From positions 13,986 to 36,340 of the forward strand of contig DHKE01000092.1 in NCBI GenBank assembly GCA_002404675.1: a stretch of DNA of 22,355 nt, written 5' to 3'. This DNA comes from Porphyromonadaceae bacterium UBA4702 (GTDB lineage Bacteria; Bacteroidota; Bacteroidia; Bacteroidales; Muribaculaceae). Under the pieces are notes generated by a model that was not told where the DNA came from, searched no databases, and saw nothing but the letters and a program-made list of their open reading frames with translations. Shown one piece after another: positions 1 through 7,045 of this stretch; position 1 is the first letter of the stretch, and each line of letters begins with the position of its first letter. Made by a program: the position numbers and the translations under genes.

Positions 1-945
1 TACCGCGAGTTCTACCAGTGCGACGCGGATGTCGTAGGCTCTGACTCGCTCAACAACGAGGTTGAACTGCTGTCGCTGTTGGACTATGTGTTCGGACAGC
101 TCGGCATACGCATAGCCGTCAAGGTGAACAACCGCAAGATACTCTCCGGCATCGGCGAGATAATCGGCCATGCAGACAAGATAGTTGACATCACCGTCGC
201 CATTGACAAGATAGACAAAATCGGCCTCGATGCCGTATGCGACGAACTGCGTAGCAAGGGCATAGACGAGGAGGCCATCAGGCAGCTCGTCCCGGTGCTC
301 GAGCTTTCTGGCTCAAACGCCGACAAGATTGCCGCTATGCGCAGCATGCTTTCAGCCTCGCAGGAAGGTATGCTCGGCATGGACGAGTTGCAAACGGTTG
401 TGAGCGGATTTGACGCGCTTGGCCATACGGCAGAGCTGCAGGTTGACTTGTCGCTTGCCCGCGGACTGAACTACTATACAGGCACTATCATCGAGGTCAA
501 GGCTCTCGATGTGGAAATAGGCAGCATCTCCGGAGGCGGCCGCTATGACAACCTGACCGGCGTGTTCGGCGTGTCGGGACTGTCCGGCGTGGGTGTGTCC
601 TTCGGCGCAGACCGCATCTATGACGTGCTGAACCAGCTCGACCTGTACCCCGAGGCTGTCAATGCCGGCGTGCAGGTGTTCTTTGCCAACTTTGGCGAGC
701 GCGAGGGGGCAGAGGCCATGAAATGCGCCGACGCATTGCGCCGCAGCGGCACAGCCGCAATGGTATATCCCGACGCTGCCAAGATGAAGAAGCAGATGAG
801 CTACGCCAACGCCAAGGGCATACCGTATGTCGCCATAATAGGCGAGGAGGAGCTTGCCGGCGGTGTTGTCACCCTCAAGGACATGGTGAACGGCTCGCAA
901 GAGCAGATACCCATGGGCGAACTTGCTCAGAGGCTCGGACAGTGA
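1..945 (+). CDS. hisS: Histidine--tRNA ligase, 3' part (5' end outside window)
   Basis: The reading frame is open from base 1 and gives about 314 residues of a class II aminoacyl-tRNA synthetase that charges tRNA-His in the cytoplasm. The first visible residues, [13 protein letters not shown], are the class II motif 2 region of HisRS. The histidine-specific signature [15 protein letters not shown] lies at about 449-493, followed by the glycine-rich SGGGRYDNL motif 3 region with the later [13 protein letters not shown]. The C-terminal anticodon-binding fold begins near [10 protein letters not shown] (about 667) and contains [16 protein letters not shown]. The stop is TGA 943-945. Only the N-terminal part, including motif 1, is missing, so this is a window-edge truncation and not a pseudogene. 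The aspartate kinase gene follows after 64 bases with no strong terminator, so readthrough is likely. The identity is very secure. Confidence 0.97.
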   Translation, partial: YREFYQCDADVVGSDSLNNEVELLSLLDYVFGQLGIRIAVKVNNRKILSGIGEIIGHADKIVDITVAIDKIDKIGLDAVCDELRSKGIDEEAIRQLVPVLELSGSNADKIAAMRSMLSASQEGMLGMDELQTVVSGFDALGHTAELQVDLSLARGLNYYTGTIIEVKALDVEIGSISGGGRYDNLTGVFGVSGLSGVGVSFGADRIYDVLNQLDLYPEAVNAGVQVFFANFGEREGAEAMKCADALRRSGTAAMVYPDAAKMKKQMSYANAKGIPYVAIIGEEELAGGVVTLKDMVNGSQEQIPMGELAQRLGQ

Positions 946-1009
946 CACGTTGCCTCGCAGGCACGCACAACACGCATAACGGACAGCAACACACCATCAT
1001 ACAGAGCAG

Positions 1010-2416
1010 ATGAAGGTTTTGAAATTCGGTGGGACTTCGGTCGGCACAGTCCGCAGTCTCGAGAATGTGAAGAAGATAGTTGAGGGCATCGGCGGCCAGG
1101 TGATAGTGGTCGTCTCCGCGCTCGGCGGACTGACAGACCGCCTGATAGCGTCTGCCGAAATGGCTCGCCGCCATGACAGCGGCTATGAGACGGAGCTGGA
1201 GACAATGACGCGCCGGCACCATGAGATAATCGATGCCCTAGTGCCGCTCTCTCGCCGTGATGATGTGAAAGCCCGCGTTGACTTCCTCCTTGCCGAACTC
1301 CGCCGCATTTATGACGGCGTGGCGATGCTCGGCGAGCTGACCGAGCGCACGCAGGACAGCATAGTAAGCTTCGGAGAGAGGATGTCGAGCATTGTCGTCG
1401 CCAACATCATCAGCGACGCAAGGCACTACAATTCCCCTGACTTCATCAAGACCGAAAAATGGTTCAACAAGAACATTGCCGACACCGACTTGACAACTAG
1501 CCTCATACGCCGCACTTTCGCTGGCGGCGATTTCAGCATAGCCGTGACAGGAGGCTTCATCTCCACAGACCGCGACAGCGGCGAGATAACAAACCTCGGA
1601 CGCGGCGGAAGCGACTACACAGCCGCGCTGATAGCAGCGGCTCTCGATGCCGAAGTGCTGGAGATTTGGACTGACGTGGACGGGTTCATGACAGCCGACC
1701 CAAGGCTCATTCCCGAGGCGCGTGTCGTTGGCCACATGACGTTCATTGAGAGCATGGAGCTGTGCACCATGGGCGCTAAGGTGATATATCCGCCGACGAT
1801 TTACCCCGTGTTCCACAAGAATATCCCGATACGTATACTCAACACGTTCAACCCCAGTGCCGAGGGGACGTGGGTGACGGACAATTCGCGCCCCGACGAC
1901 ATGGCGGTCAAGGGTGTTTCCTCCATACGCAACACCACGCTCATCCGTGTGGACGGCGCATCGCCGGCCGAAGTGAACAGCGAGGACATAAACTCGCGCA
2001 CATACAACGCAATGACCAAGAACGGTGTCAACGTATACCTTGTCAACAGTCTCGACAGCAGTGCGTTCACATTTGCTGTCAACGCTGCCGACAGCGGCAA
2101 TGCCATCAAGATATTGACTGACGAATTCAGCCCTGAGCTCACGCGCGGCGAATTGGAAAACATATCCGCCACGTACCGCCTTGCCACCATAGCCGTGGTG
2201 GGGGAGAAGATGCACTCGCGCCCATGGCTGCTGCCCCGGCTGGTGACACTGCTTGCCGGCGCTGGCATCAAGATACACGCCACGTCTGATGGCTCGTCAG
2301 ACACCACAATATCGCTGGTAGTGGGCGCAGACCGCAGCGATGAGGCCATAAGGCTGATACATGACCGCATCTATTGTGACAACGACAATGCGAATGGCGG
2401 TGCGTTTTCCCATTGA
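1010..2416 (+). CDS. lysC: Aspartate kinase (monofunctional)
   Basis: This gene encodes 468 residues that phosphorylate L-aspartate, the first step towards lysine, threonine, methionine and diaminopimelate. The N-terminal kinase signature KFGGTSVG starts at residue 5. The substrate-binding segment SFGERMSS lies near residue 120 and the nucleotide-binding GRGGSDYTAALIA near 195-207. The C-terminal third (about 305-465) has the length and pattern of two ACT domains, which normally give feedback control by lysine or threonine. The protein ends without a homoserine dehydrogenase domain, so it is the stand-alone LysC type and not a ThrA fusion. The start ATG 1010 places the first strand directly at the N-terminus, as is usual for the family. 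No lysine riboswitch or promoter can be recognised in the 64 bases upstream, so it may be transcribed with hisS. Which amino acid inhibits it cannot be told from sequence alone. Confidence 0.95.
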   Translation: MKVLKFGGTSVGTVRSLENVKKIVEGIGGQVIVVVSALGGLTDRLIASAEMARRHDSGYETELETMTRRHHEIIDALVPLSRRDDVKARVDFLLAELRRIYDGVAMLGELTERTQDSIVSFGERMSSIVVANIISDARHYNSPDFIKTEKWFNKNIADTDLTTSLIRRTFAGGDFSIAVTGGFISTDRDSGEITNLGRGGSDYTAALIAAALDAEVLEIWTDVDGFMTADPRLIPEARVVGHMTFIESMELCTMGAKVIYPPTIYPVFHKNIPIRILNTFNPSAEGTWVTDNSRPDDMAVKGVSSIRNTTLIRVDGASPAEVNSEDINSRTYNAMTKNGVNVYLVNSLDSSAFTFAVNAADSGNAIKILTDEFSPELTRGELENISATYRLATIAVVGEKMHSRPWLLPRLVTLLAGAGIKIHATSDGSSDTTISLVVGADRSDEAIRLIHDRIYCDNDNANGGAFSH

Positions 2417-2470
2417 GATGCAATTTTGGTCAAAAAGAGAACATAATCAATACGGCTGGGATTTTTGTTG

Positions 2471-2478
2471 TAACTTTA
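2471..2478 (+). promoter_or_regulatory. Possible Bacteroidetes -7 element upstream of the MlaE gene
   Basis: TAACTTTA matches seven of eight positions of the TAnnTTTG element used by the Bacteroidetes primary sigma factor. No TTTG lies at the expected 19-21 base spacing upstream, so the call rests on the -7 box alone. It sits in the only large gap between lysC and the transporter genes, and a series of dyads starts seven bases downstream. Confidence 0.4.
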
Positions 2479-2484
2479 CAAGTT

Positions 2485-2515
2485 CAACAGCTGTTGCCGG
2501 CAACGGGGCTTCCCG
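2485..2515 (+). promoter_or_regulatory. Dyad-rich leader before the MlaE gene
   Basis: Two overlapping perfect 12-base palindromes, CAACAGCTGTTG (2485-2496) and GTTGCCGGCAAC (2493-2504), are followed by a small hairpin CGGG-GCTT-CCCG (2504-2515). The two palindromes share GTTG and so would be alternative foldings in RNA. They begin just after the possible -7 box, so they would sit at the 5' end of the transcript. No known riboswitch is recognised, and the function is unknown. Confidence 0.4.
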
Positions 2516-2547
2516 CATTTGACAAACAAAAAAACTCGCATACAGAT

Positions 2548-3294
2548 ATGCTTATATCCTCCATACGGTCGTTCGGGCGTTATTGCCTGTTCCTGACACA
2601 AGTGTTCCGCTGGCCAGACAAGTGGGGCGTGACACTGAAAAACACCGTGTTTGAAATCAGCAAGCTCGGCGTGGACTCGATACCTCTGGTCATCATCATC
2701 TCGATATTCATAGGCGCGGTCATCACCATACAGATGACCCTTAACATCGTCTCGCCGCTGATACCGTCGTATTCCACCGGCCTTGCCACGCGCGAGATAT
2801 TGCTGCTCGAGTTCTCCTCCTCGATATTGTCGCTGATACTTGCCGGCAAGGTGGGCAGCAACATCGCCTCCGAAATCGGCACTATGCGCGTGACCGAACA
2901 GATTGACGCGCTCGACATAATGGGCATAAACAGCGCAAACTACATTGTCCTGCCCAAGATAGTCGGGTTTGTTCTGTTCGTCCCCGTCCTGTGTGTCCTC
3001 TCAATGTTCATGGGGCTGCTGGGCGGCTGGTGCGTGGCGCGGTTCACCGATATGCTGTCTGTAGAGAACTATGTCTACGGCATACAGACGTTCTTCACCG
3101 AGTGGTATGTATGGTACGGCATCATCAAGACGTACTTTTTCGCGTTCATCATCACAAGCGTGGCGGCATATTACGGCTACTACGTCAAGGGAGGCGCGCT
3201 CGAAGTGGGCAAGGCAAGTACCTCGGCTGTCGTGTCAAGCTCGATACTCATTCTGCTTGCCGACGTGATACTCACAAAACTTCTGCTGCAATGA
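2548..3294 (+). CDS. MlaE-family ABC transporter permease
   Basis: This is a 248-residue inner-membrane permease of the MlaE/YrbE family, which moves phospholipids or other lipids between the inner and outer membranes together with an MlaF-type ATPase. There are about five to six hydrophobic segments, among them SIPLVIIISIFIGAVITIQM near residues 39-58. The conserved cytoplasmic segment GTMRVTEQIDALDIMGI (about 112-128) is the family hallmark. The frame is open back to ATG 2413, but those 45 extra residues are not hydrophobic and overlap the lysC stop. ATG 2548 gives the usual family length and N-terminus (MLISSIRSFGRY). The stop overlaps the next start (ATGA at 3291-3294), which points to translational coupling with the ATPase. 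No MCE-domain (MlaD) gene is adjacent, so the substrate-binding partner must lie elsewhere. Confidence 0.92.
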   Translation: MLISSIRSFGRYCLFLTQVFRWPDKWGVTLKNTVFEISKLGVDSIPLVIIISIFIGAVITIQMTLNIVSPLIPSYSTGLATREILLLEFSSSILSLILAGKVGSNIASEIGTMRVTEQIDALDIMGINSANYIVLPKIVGFVLFVPVLCVLSMFMGLLGGWCVARFTDMLSVENYVYGIQTFFTEWYVWYGIIKTYFFAFIITSVAAYYGYYVKGGALEVGKASTSAVVSSSILILLADVILTKLLLQ

Positions 3295-4061
3295 TACAGG
3301 CAAATCAAGTAAGCAAATGGTTTGACGGCGTGCAGGTGCTCCATGACATCAACGCCACTTTCGACACAGGCAAGACCAACCTCATAATCGGCCAGAGCGG
3401 GTCGGGCAAGACCGTGTTCATGAAATGCCTCATAGGGCTGCTCACCCCCGAGGAGGGCGAAATATACTATGACGAGCGTCCGTTCACGCAGATGACCGCG
3501 CAGCAGCGCAAGGAGCTGCGCATGGAAATTGGCATGCTTTTCCAGGGCTCGGCTCTGTTTGACAACGAGACTGTGCTTGGCAATGTCATGTTCCCCCTCA
3601 AGATGTTCAGCCCCATGTCGCGGCAGGAGCAAATAGAGCGCGCACAGTTCTGCATACGCCGTGTGGGGCTGGAGAATGCGGACAACAAGTACCCCTCGGA
3701 AATCTCCGGCGGTATGCAGAAGCGTGTCGCCATTGCGCGTGCCATTGCCCTCAATCCCAAATACCTGTTCTGCGACGAGCCGAACTCCGGCCTCGACCCC
3801 AAAACATCAATCCTGATTGACGAGCTGCTCTCCGACATTACCCACGAGTACGGCATCACGACCGTTATCAACACGCACGACATGAACTCTGTGCTGGGAA
3901 TAGGGGAGAACATCATCTTCATCAACAAGGGGCATTGCGACTGGACGGGCACCGACAAGACCATTTTCCGCAGCACAAGCGGTTCTCTCAACGACTTCGT
4001 GTTCGCCTCCAAGCTGTTCCAGCAGGTGAAGAAATACCTCGAAAGCGAGTATGCAGAATGA
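3291..4061 (+). CDS. MlaF-type ABC transporter ATP-binding protein
   Basis: This is a 256-residue ATPase that energises the MlaE-type permease encoded just upstream. Walker A is GQSGSGKT (residues 34-41). The Q-loop is LFQGSALFD (about 83-91), the ABC signature SGGMQKR lies at about 139-145, and Walker B plus the catalytic glutamate is YLFCDEP (about 158-164). The D-loop is SGLDPKT and the H-switch histidine is in INTHDM (about H196). SALFDNETVLGNV after the Q-loop is typical of the MlaF subfamily. The longer open frame back to 2991 overlaps the permease gene entirely, so ATG 3291, which shares ATGA with the permease stop, is taken as the start. The C-terminal extension after the H-loop fits the family. 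The 3' end overlaps the next gene by 11 bases, so the three genes are probably one transcription unit. Confidence 0.94.
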   Translation: MIQANQVSKWFDGVQVLHDINATFDTGKTNLIIGQSGSGKTVFMKCLIGLLTPEEGEIYYDERPFTQMTAQQRKELRMEIGMLFQGSALFDNETVLGNVMFPLKMFSPMSRQEQIERAQFCIRRVGLENADNKYPSEISGGMQKRVAIARAIALNPKYLFCDEPNSGLDPKTSILIDELLSDITHEYGITTVINTHDMNSVLGIGENIIFINKGHCDWTGTDKTIFRSTSGSLNDFVFASKLFQQVKKYLESEYAE

Positions 4062-4800
4062 CCGCAGGCTGAAAATATCGGTAATTGGTTCGGGCAACGT
4101 TGCCTTCCACCTGATGAAGGCATGGCACGCTTCTGCCGACGTGACGCAGGCGCCTCCGCGCACGCTCCAAGGGCTGACAGATGACAGCGACATATATATC
4201 ATATCGGTCAGCGACAACGCAATAGCGGGCGTTGCCTCGCGGCTCTGTCATCTGCCCGGCATTGTTGCCCACACCTCCGGCACAACGCCCATGTCGGTGC
4301 TTTCTGAGGCTGGTGTGCAACGCCCGGGCGTGCTGTACCCCTTGCAGACATTCTCACGCGAAGTGCCGCTTGACTACAGCGAGATACCCGTATTCATTGA
4401 GGGCTGCGACGACGGTGTGGCAGACACGCTGCAGCGTGCCGCTGCGATGTGGTCAGGAAGCGTAACACGCTGCTCCTCTGACACCCGCTGCAAGATACAC
4501 CTCGCCTCCGTGCTGGCGTGCAACTTCACCAACCATCTGTGGACGCTCGCTGAACAGCTGCTTGCCGGCGACGCGATACCATTCGGAATACTGAAGCCGC
4601 TGATACGGCAGACCGCCGCCAAGATAGAGCGCGTTTCCCCGCAAGAGGCGCAGACAGGCCCGGCACGCCGCCACGACACGCGCACCATAGCCCGCCACCT
4701 CGAAATGACCGCTGGCAATCCCCGCCTGAAACAGATATACGCCCTCCTATCGCAATCCATCTCTGACACCTATCCCGAAAACAGCGCGAATACCCTTTGA
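4051..4800 (+). CDS. Rossmann-fold DUF2520 oxidoreductase-like protein
   Basis: This is a 249-residue cytoplasmic protein with an N-terminal dinucleotide-binding fold (SVIGSGNVAFHLMKAW, about 10-25) of the NADP-oxidoreductase/pyrroline-5-carboxylate reductase-like type. The C-terminal helical part is the DUF2520 domain. The segments IISVSDNAI, VAHTSGTTPMSVL, LYPLQTFS and KIHLASVLACNFTNHLW are characteristic of this family, which in Bacteroidales usually lies next to a KdsC-like phosphatase and Maf. The substrate is not known. The start ATG 4051 lies 11 bases inside the mlaF-like gene, which suggests translational coupling. The final bases (4796-4799) also serve as the -33 element of the methyltransferase promoter downstream. 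The family identification is good, but no biochemical role should be assigned. Confidence 0.85.
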   Translation: MQNDRRLKISVIGSGNVAFHLMKAWHASADVTQAPPRTLQGLTDDSDIYIISVSDNAIAGVASRLCHLPGIVAHTSGTTPMSVLSEAGVQRPGVLYPLQTFSREVPLDYSEIPVFIEGCDDGVADTLQRAAAMWSGSVTRCSSDTRCKIHLASVLACNFTNHLWTLAEQLLAGDAIPFGILKPLIRQTAAKIERVSPQEAQTGPARRHDTRTIARHLEMTAGNPRLKQIYALLSQSISDTYPENSANTL

Positions 4801-4826
4801 TGTTAGCGATTAAAGTGCTAACTTTG
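4796..4826 (+). promoter_or_regulatory. Bacteroidetes-type promoter of the methyltransferase gene
   Basis: TTTG (4796-4799), 19 bases and TAACTTTG (4819-4826) match the Bacteroidetes consensus TTTG-N19/21-TAnnTTTG in every defined position. The -33 box overlaps the end of the preceding gene. Transcription would start at about 4831, exactly where the leader hairpin begins. Confidence 0.85.
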
Positions 4827-4830
4827 CATA

Positions 4831-4877
4831 GCGTTGCCGCCTTGCGGATTCCAGCAGTTTGGGTGCAGTGGCAACGC
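4831..4877 (+). promoter_or_regulatory. Structured 5' leader of the methyltransferase mRNA
   Basis: GCGTTGCC (4831-4838) pairs perfectly with GGCAACGC (4870-4877), closing a 31-base loop. A competing small hairpin, CCGC-CTT-GCGG (4837-4847), would break the inner two pairs. The structure starts within a few bases of the predicted transcription start and ends 26 bases before ATG 4904. It resembles no riboswitch I recognise. It could stabilise the mRNA or hold a regulatory switch, and that is inference. Confidence 0.5.
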
Positions 4878-4903
4878 GGCAAAATTACTTTCATCAAGTT
4901 GAT

Positions 4904-5716
4904 ATGGCAAGCAAACACGGCATCAGTTTTTTTGAGAACAAGGTATTTGAGGCGGATTGCCTGGATATCATGCCGATGATGCCTGATCATTCCGTAGACA
5001 TGGTATTGTGCGACTTGCCGTATGGTACAACGCAAAACAAATGGGATTCAGTCATTGACTTGCAAAGGCTATGGGCGGAATATGCCCGCATTGTCAAGGA
5101 CAACGGAGCTATTGTGCTTACGTCGCAGGTGCTGTTTACTGCCAAGCTGATACTCAGCAAGGAGGATTGGTTCCGGTACAAGATAGTATGGATAAAGTCT
5201 AAATCCACCAATTTCCTCAACGCCAAGAAGCAGCCGCTCCGCAAGCACGAGGACATTTGCATATTCTACAAGTTGCAACCTACCTACAACCCCCAGATGA
5301 CCCATGGGGAGAGTTATGACAAAGGGGTGCGCAAGGATCAGTTTACCGGAAGTTACGGCGATTTTAAGCCGTCCCACGTGAAAAGTGACGGTCTGAGATA
5401 CCCCAATGATGTCGTGTGCTTTGAGGAGGACAATGCCGACGACTACGTATATGTGAAGACTGCGGAAGCGGAAGGCCGCGTGTATCATCCTACACAAAAG
5501 CCGGTTGAGCTTGGGCGGTATCTCGTCAAGACATTCTCCAACCGTGGAGACATAATCCTCGACAACGCTTGCGGCAGCGGCAGTTTTCTGGTTGCCGCAG
5601 CCCTCGAAGGCCGCAGATACATAGGCATAGAAAAGAACCAGAATGTGATGTTGCACAAGACCAAGGAAACAGACTACATAAAGGTTTGCCATGAACGCCT
5701 CCGCAATTATAATTAA
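4904..5716 (+). CDS. Orphan DNA adenine methyltransferase (beta class, phage/mobile type)
   Basis: This 270-residue S-adenosylmethionine-dependent DNA methyltransferase most likely makes N6-methyladenine. The catalytic motif DLPYG (residues 37-41) precedes the SAM-binding motif LDNACGSGSF (219-228), and HPTQKP (195-200) lies just before it. This order is the beta class. TTQNKWDSVIDLQRLW, FLNAKKQPLRKHEDI and QPTYNPQM resemble the solitary methylases common in phages and conjugative elements. A TTG-initiated form from 4859 is possible, but ATG 4904 leaves a normal leader after the promoter. No restriction endonuclease or specificity subunit is nearby, so it is an orphan. The gene is visibly more A/T-rich than its neighbours (for example, line 5161-5220 is about 40% G+C against about 68% for 4621-4680). 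It also separates genes that are usually adjacent, so recent acquisition is likely. The recognition sequence cannot be read from the protein. Confidence 0.9.
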   Translation: MASKHGISFFENKVFEADCLDIMPMMPDHSVDMVLCDLPYGTTQNKWDSVIDLQRLWAEYARIVKDNGAIVLTSQVLFTAKLILSKEDWFRYKIVWIKSKSTNFLNAKKQPLRKHEDICIFYKLQPTYNPQMTHGESYDKGVRKDQFTGSYGDFKPSHVKSDGLRYPNDVVCFEEDNADDYVYVKTAEAEGRVYHPTQKPVELGRYLVKTFSNRGDIILDNACGSGSFLVAAALEGRRYIGIEKNQNVMLHKTKETDYIKVCHERLRNYN

Positions 5717-5723
5717 TGAACAG

Positions 5724-6248
5724 ATGAGTGCAATCGACTATGACCTGAAGAAGATAACGTCATTCGCTTTTGACGTTGACGGGGTGCTTTCCCCTTCCAC
5801 AATTCCCCTCGGACGCGACGGCATACCGCGCCGCATGGTCAATATCAAGGACGGGTATGCCTTGCAGCTCGCCGTCAAGAGGGGGTACAAGATAGTCATC
5901 ATCACCGGGTGCACCGAGGAGGCTGTCCGTGTGCGGTTCAGCGCATTGGGAATCAGCGACATTTACCTTGGCTCATCGATGAAGCTGCCGGTGCTGACTC
6001 GCTGGATGGAGGACAACGGCGTGTCCGCGGAGGAAATCATCTATATGGGCGACGACATACCGGACTTGCAGGCCATGCGCCATGTCGGGCTGCCGTGCGC
6101 CCCTCAAGATGCTGCAGCTGAGGCTCGTATGACCGCTCGCTATGTGTCCCGCTTTTCGGGCGGCTACGGCTGTGTGCGTGACATCATTGAGCAAGTGATG
6201 AAGGCGCAAGGCAACTGGCTCGACAGCGCCGACGCTTTTGGTTGGTGA
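5724..6248 (+). CDS. KdsC-like HAD phosphatase (3-deoxy-D-manno-octulosonate 8-phosphate phosphatase)
   Basis: This is a 174-residue HAD-family phosphatase of the small, capless KdsC type, which releases phosphate from KDO-8-phosphate in lipopolysaccharide inner-core synthesis. HAD motif I is FDVDGVLS (nucleophile D17 and acid D19). Motif II is the threonine in IITG, motif III is the lysine in SSMK, and motif IV is MGDDIPDL. GLPCAPQDAA and SRFSGGYGCVRDIIE are typical of the KdsC C-terminus. The frame is open to ATG 5691, inside the methyltransferase gene. ATG 5724 lies eight bases after the methyltransferase stop and gives the expected length, so it is preferred. The natural upstream neighbour is probably the DUF2520 gene, now separated by the methyltransferase. 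Expression may depend on readthrough from the methyltransferase promoter. The family is firm, but the exact substrate is by homology. Confidence 0.87.
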   Translation: MSAIDYDLKKITSFAFDVDGVLSPSTIPLGRDGIPRRMVNIKDGYALQLAVKRGYKIVIITGCTEEAVRVRFSALGISDIYLGSSMKLPVLTRWMEDNGVSAEEIIYMGDDIPDLQAMRHVGLPCAPQDAAAEARMTARYVSRFSGGYGCVRDIIEQVMKAQGNWLDSADAFGW

Positions 6249-6304
6249 TATGCACAATGCGGTGACGGCCTGTGCCGTTATCTTATAGTCATAACCTAAT
6301 AACC

Positions 6305-6886
6305 ATGCTTGAGAACCTGCGAAAATACAAGATACTGCTGGGCAGCAAGTCGCCGCGCCGCCGCGAGTTGCTCGCCAAGTTGCGCATTCCGTTTAATGTA
6401 GTGGCTATAAGCAACCTGGAGGAGTCTTATCCGCCGACTCTGAGGGCTGTAGATGTGCCGGAGTACCTGTCGTTGCAGAAGGCTTCGGCTTACAGGGACA
6501 CAATCAAGGACGACGAGATGGTGATAACGGCTGACACTGTGGTGATACTCGACGGCAAGATTTACGGCAAGCCGCACAGCATTGAGGAGGCAGTGGAGAT
6601 GCTGATGACCCTTTCCGGCAGGACGCACCAAGTGGTGACAGGCGTAACTGTCTCAACGTGTGAGCGGACTGTGTCGTTTTCATGCACTACCGACGTGGAG
6701 TTTGCCGAATTGGCTCGTGAGGATGCGGTCTATTATGTAGATACATACCACCCTCTCGACAAGGCGGGCGCATACGGCATACAGGAGTGGATAGGCTGTG
6801 TGGCGGTGCTGGCCATCTATGGCAGCTACTACAACGTCATGGGATTGCCCGTCCACCAGCTCTATGAAGTCCTCAAGACTTTCTGA
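6305..6886 (+). CDS. maf: Maf-family nucleoside triphosphate pyrophosphatase
   Basis: This 193-residue cytoplasmic house-cleaning enzyme hydrolyses non-canonical or surplus nucleoside triphosphates (the dTTP/UTP type) to monophosphates. The N-terminal phosphate-binding signature GSKSPRRREL lies at residues 13-22. The catalytic aspartate is in ITADTVV (D77), followed by GKP (88-90), SGRTHQVVTGV (104-114) and the C-terminal KAGAYGIQ (153-160). The overall length fits Maf. ATG 6305 is chosen over an upstream GTG at 6272 because it puts the LLGSKSPRR strand at the normal distance from the N-terminus. The gap of 56 bases after the phosphatase gene shows no terminator, so the two genes are probably co-transcribed. 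The linkage to DUF2520 and KdsC-like genes is a familiar Bacteroidales arrangement. Confidence 0.93.
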   Translation: MLENLRKYKILLGSKSPRRRELLAKLRIPFNVVAISNLEESYPPTLRAVDVPEYLSLQKASAYRDTIKDDEMVITADTVVILDGKIYGKPHSIEEAVEMLMTLSGRTHQVVTGVTVSTCERTVSFSCTTDVEFAELAREDAVYYVDTYHPLDKAGAYGIQEWIGCVAVLAIYGSYYNVMGLPVHQLYEVLKTF

Positions 6887-6941
6887 ATATGGTGATAATC
6901 GGGGAGTATCAAAAATTATTTGCCGTTTTTCGATATATTCT

Positions 6942-6972
6942 TTTGCCGATGAGAAAAAGTTGACTAACTTTG
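6942..6972 (+). promoter_or_regulatory. Bacteroidetes-type promoter of the M16 peptidase gene
   Basis: TTTG (6942-6945), 19 bases and TAACTTTG (6965-6972) match the Bacteroidetes consensus exactly. Transcription would begin at about 6978-6980. The spacing and both boxes are identical to the methyltransferase promoter at 4796-4826. Confidence 0.85.
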
Positions 6973-6981
6973 CAGGTGCAA

Positions 6982-6996
6982 GATGCCCCCGGCATC
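6982..6996 (+). promoter_or_regulatory. Leader hairpin of the M16 peptidase mRNA
   Basis: GATGCC-CCC-GGCATC forms a six-pair perfect stem that would lie at the very start of the transcript, followed by an A-rich unstructured leader up to ATG 7046. It may protect the 5' end, and nothing here shows a regulatory switch. Confidence 0.4.
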
Positions 6997-7045
6997 AAGT
7001 GACATGAGAATTTCAAAATCAACACATAGAATAAACAGTAAAAAG

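Noticed and set aside
951..963. TGCCT-CGC-AGGCA hairpin as terminator after hisS
   Set aside because: The stem has only five pairs and no T-run, so readthrough into lysC is more likely.
1238..2278. Long minus-strand open frame of 346 codons within lysC
   Set aside because: It is antisense to a complete aspartate kinase gene with all motifs. Its translation is rich in Cys, His and Val without any domain, as expected for a shadow of G+C-rich coding sequence.
2413..2547. N-terminal extension of the MlaE permease from ATG 2413
   Set aside because: The extra 45 residues are not like the family, overlap the lysC stop and cover the possible promoter and leader dyads.
4859..4903. TTG start for the methyltransferase
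   Set aside because: It would put the start inside the leader stem. ATG 4904 lies just before the conserved N-terminus and has an unstructured upstream region.
4904..6248. A complete restriction-modification system around the methyltransferase
   Set aside because: All neighbouring frames are housekeeping genes, and no endonuclease or specificity subunit is encoded within several kilobases on either side.
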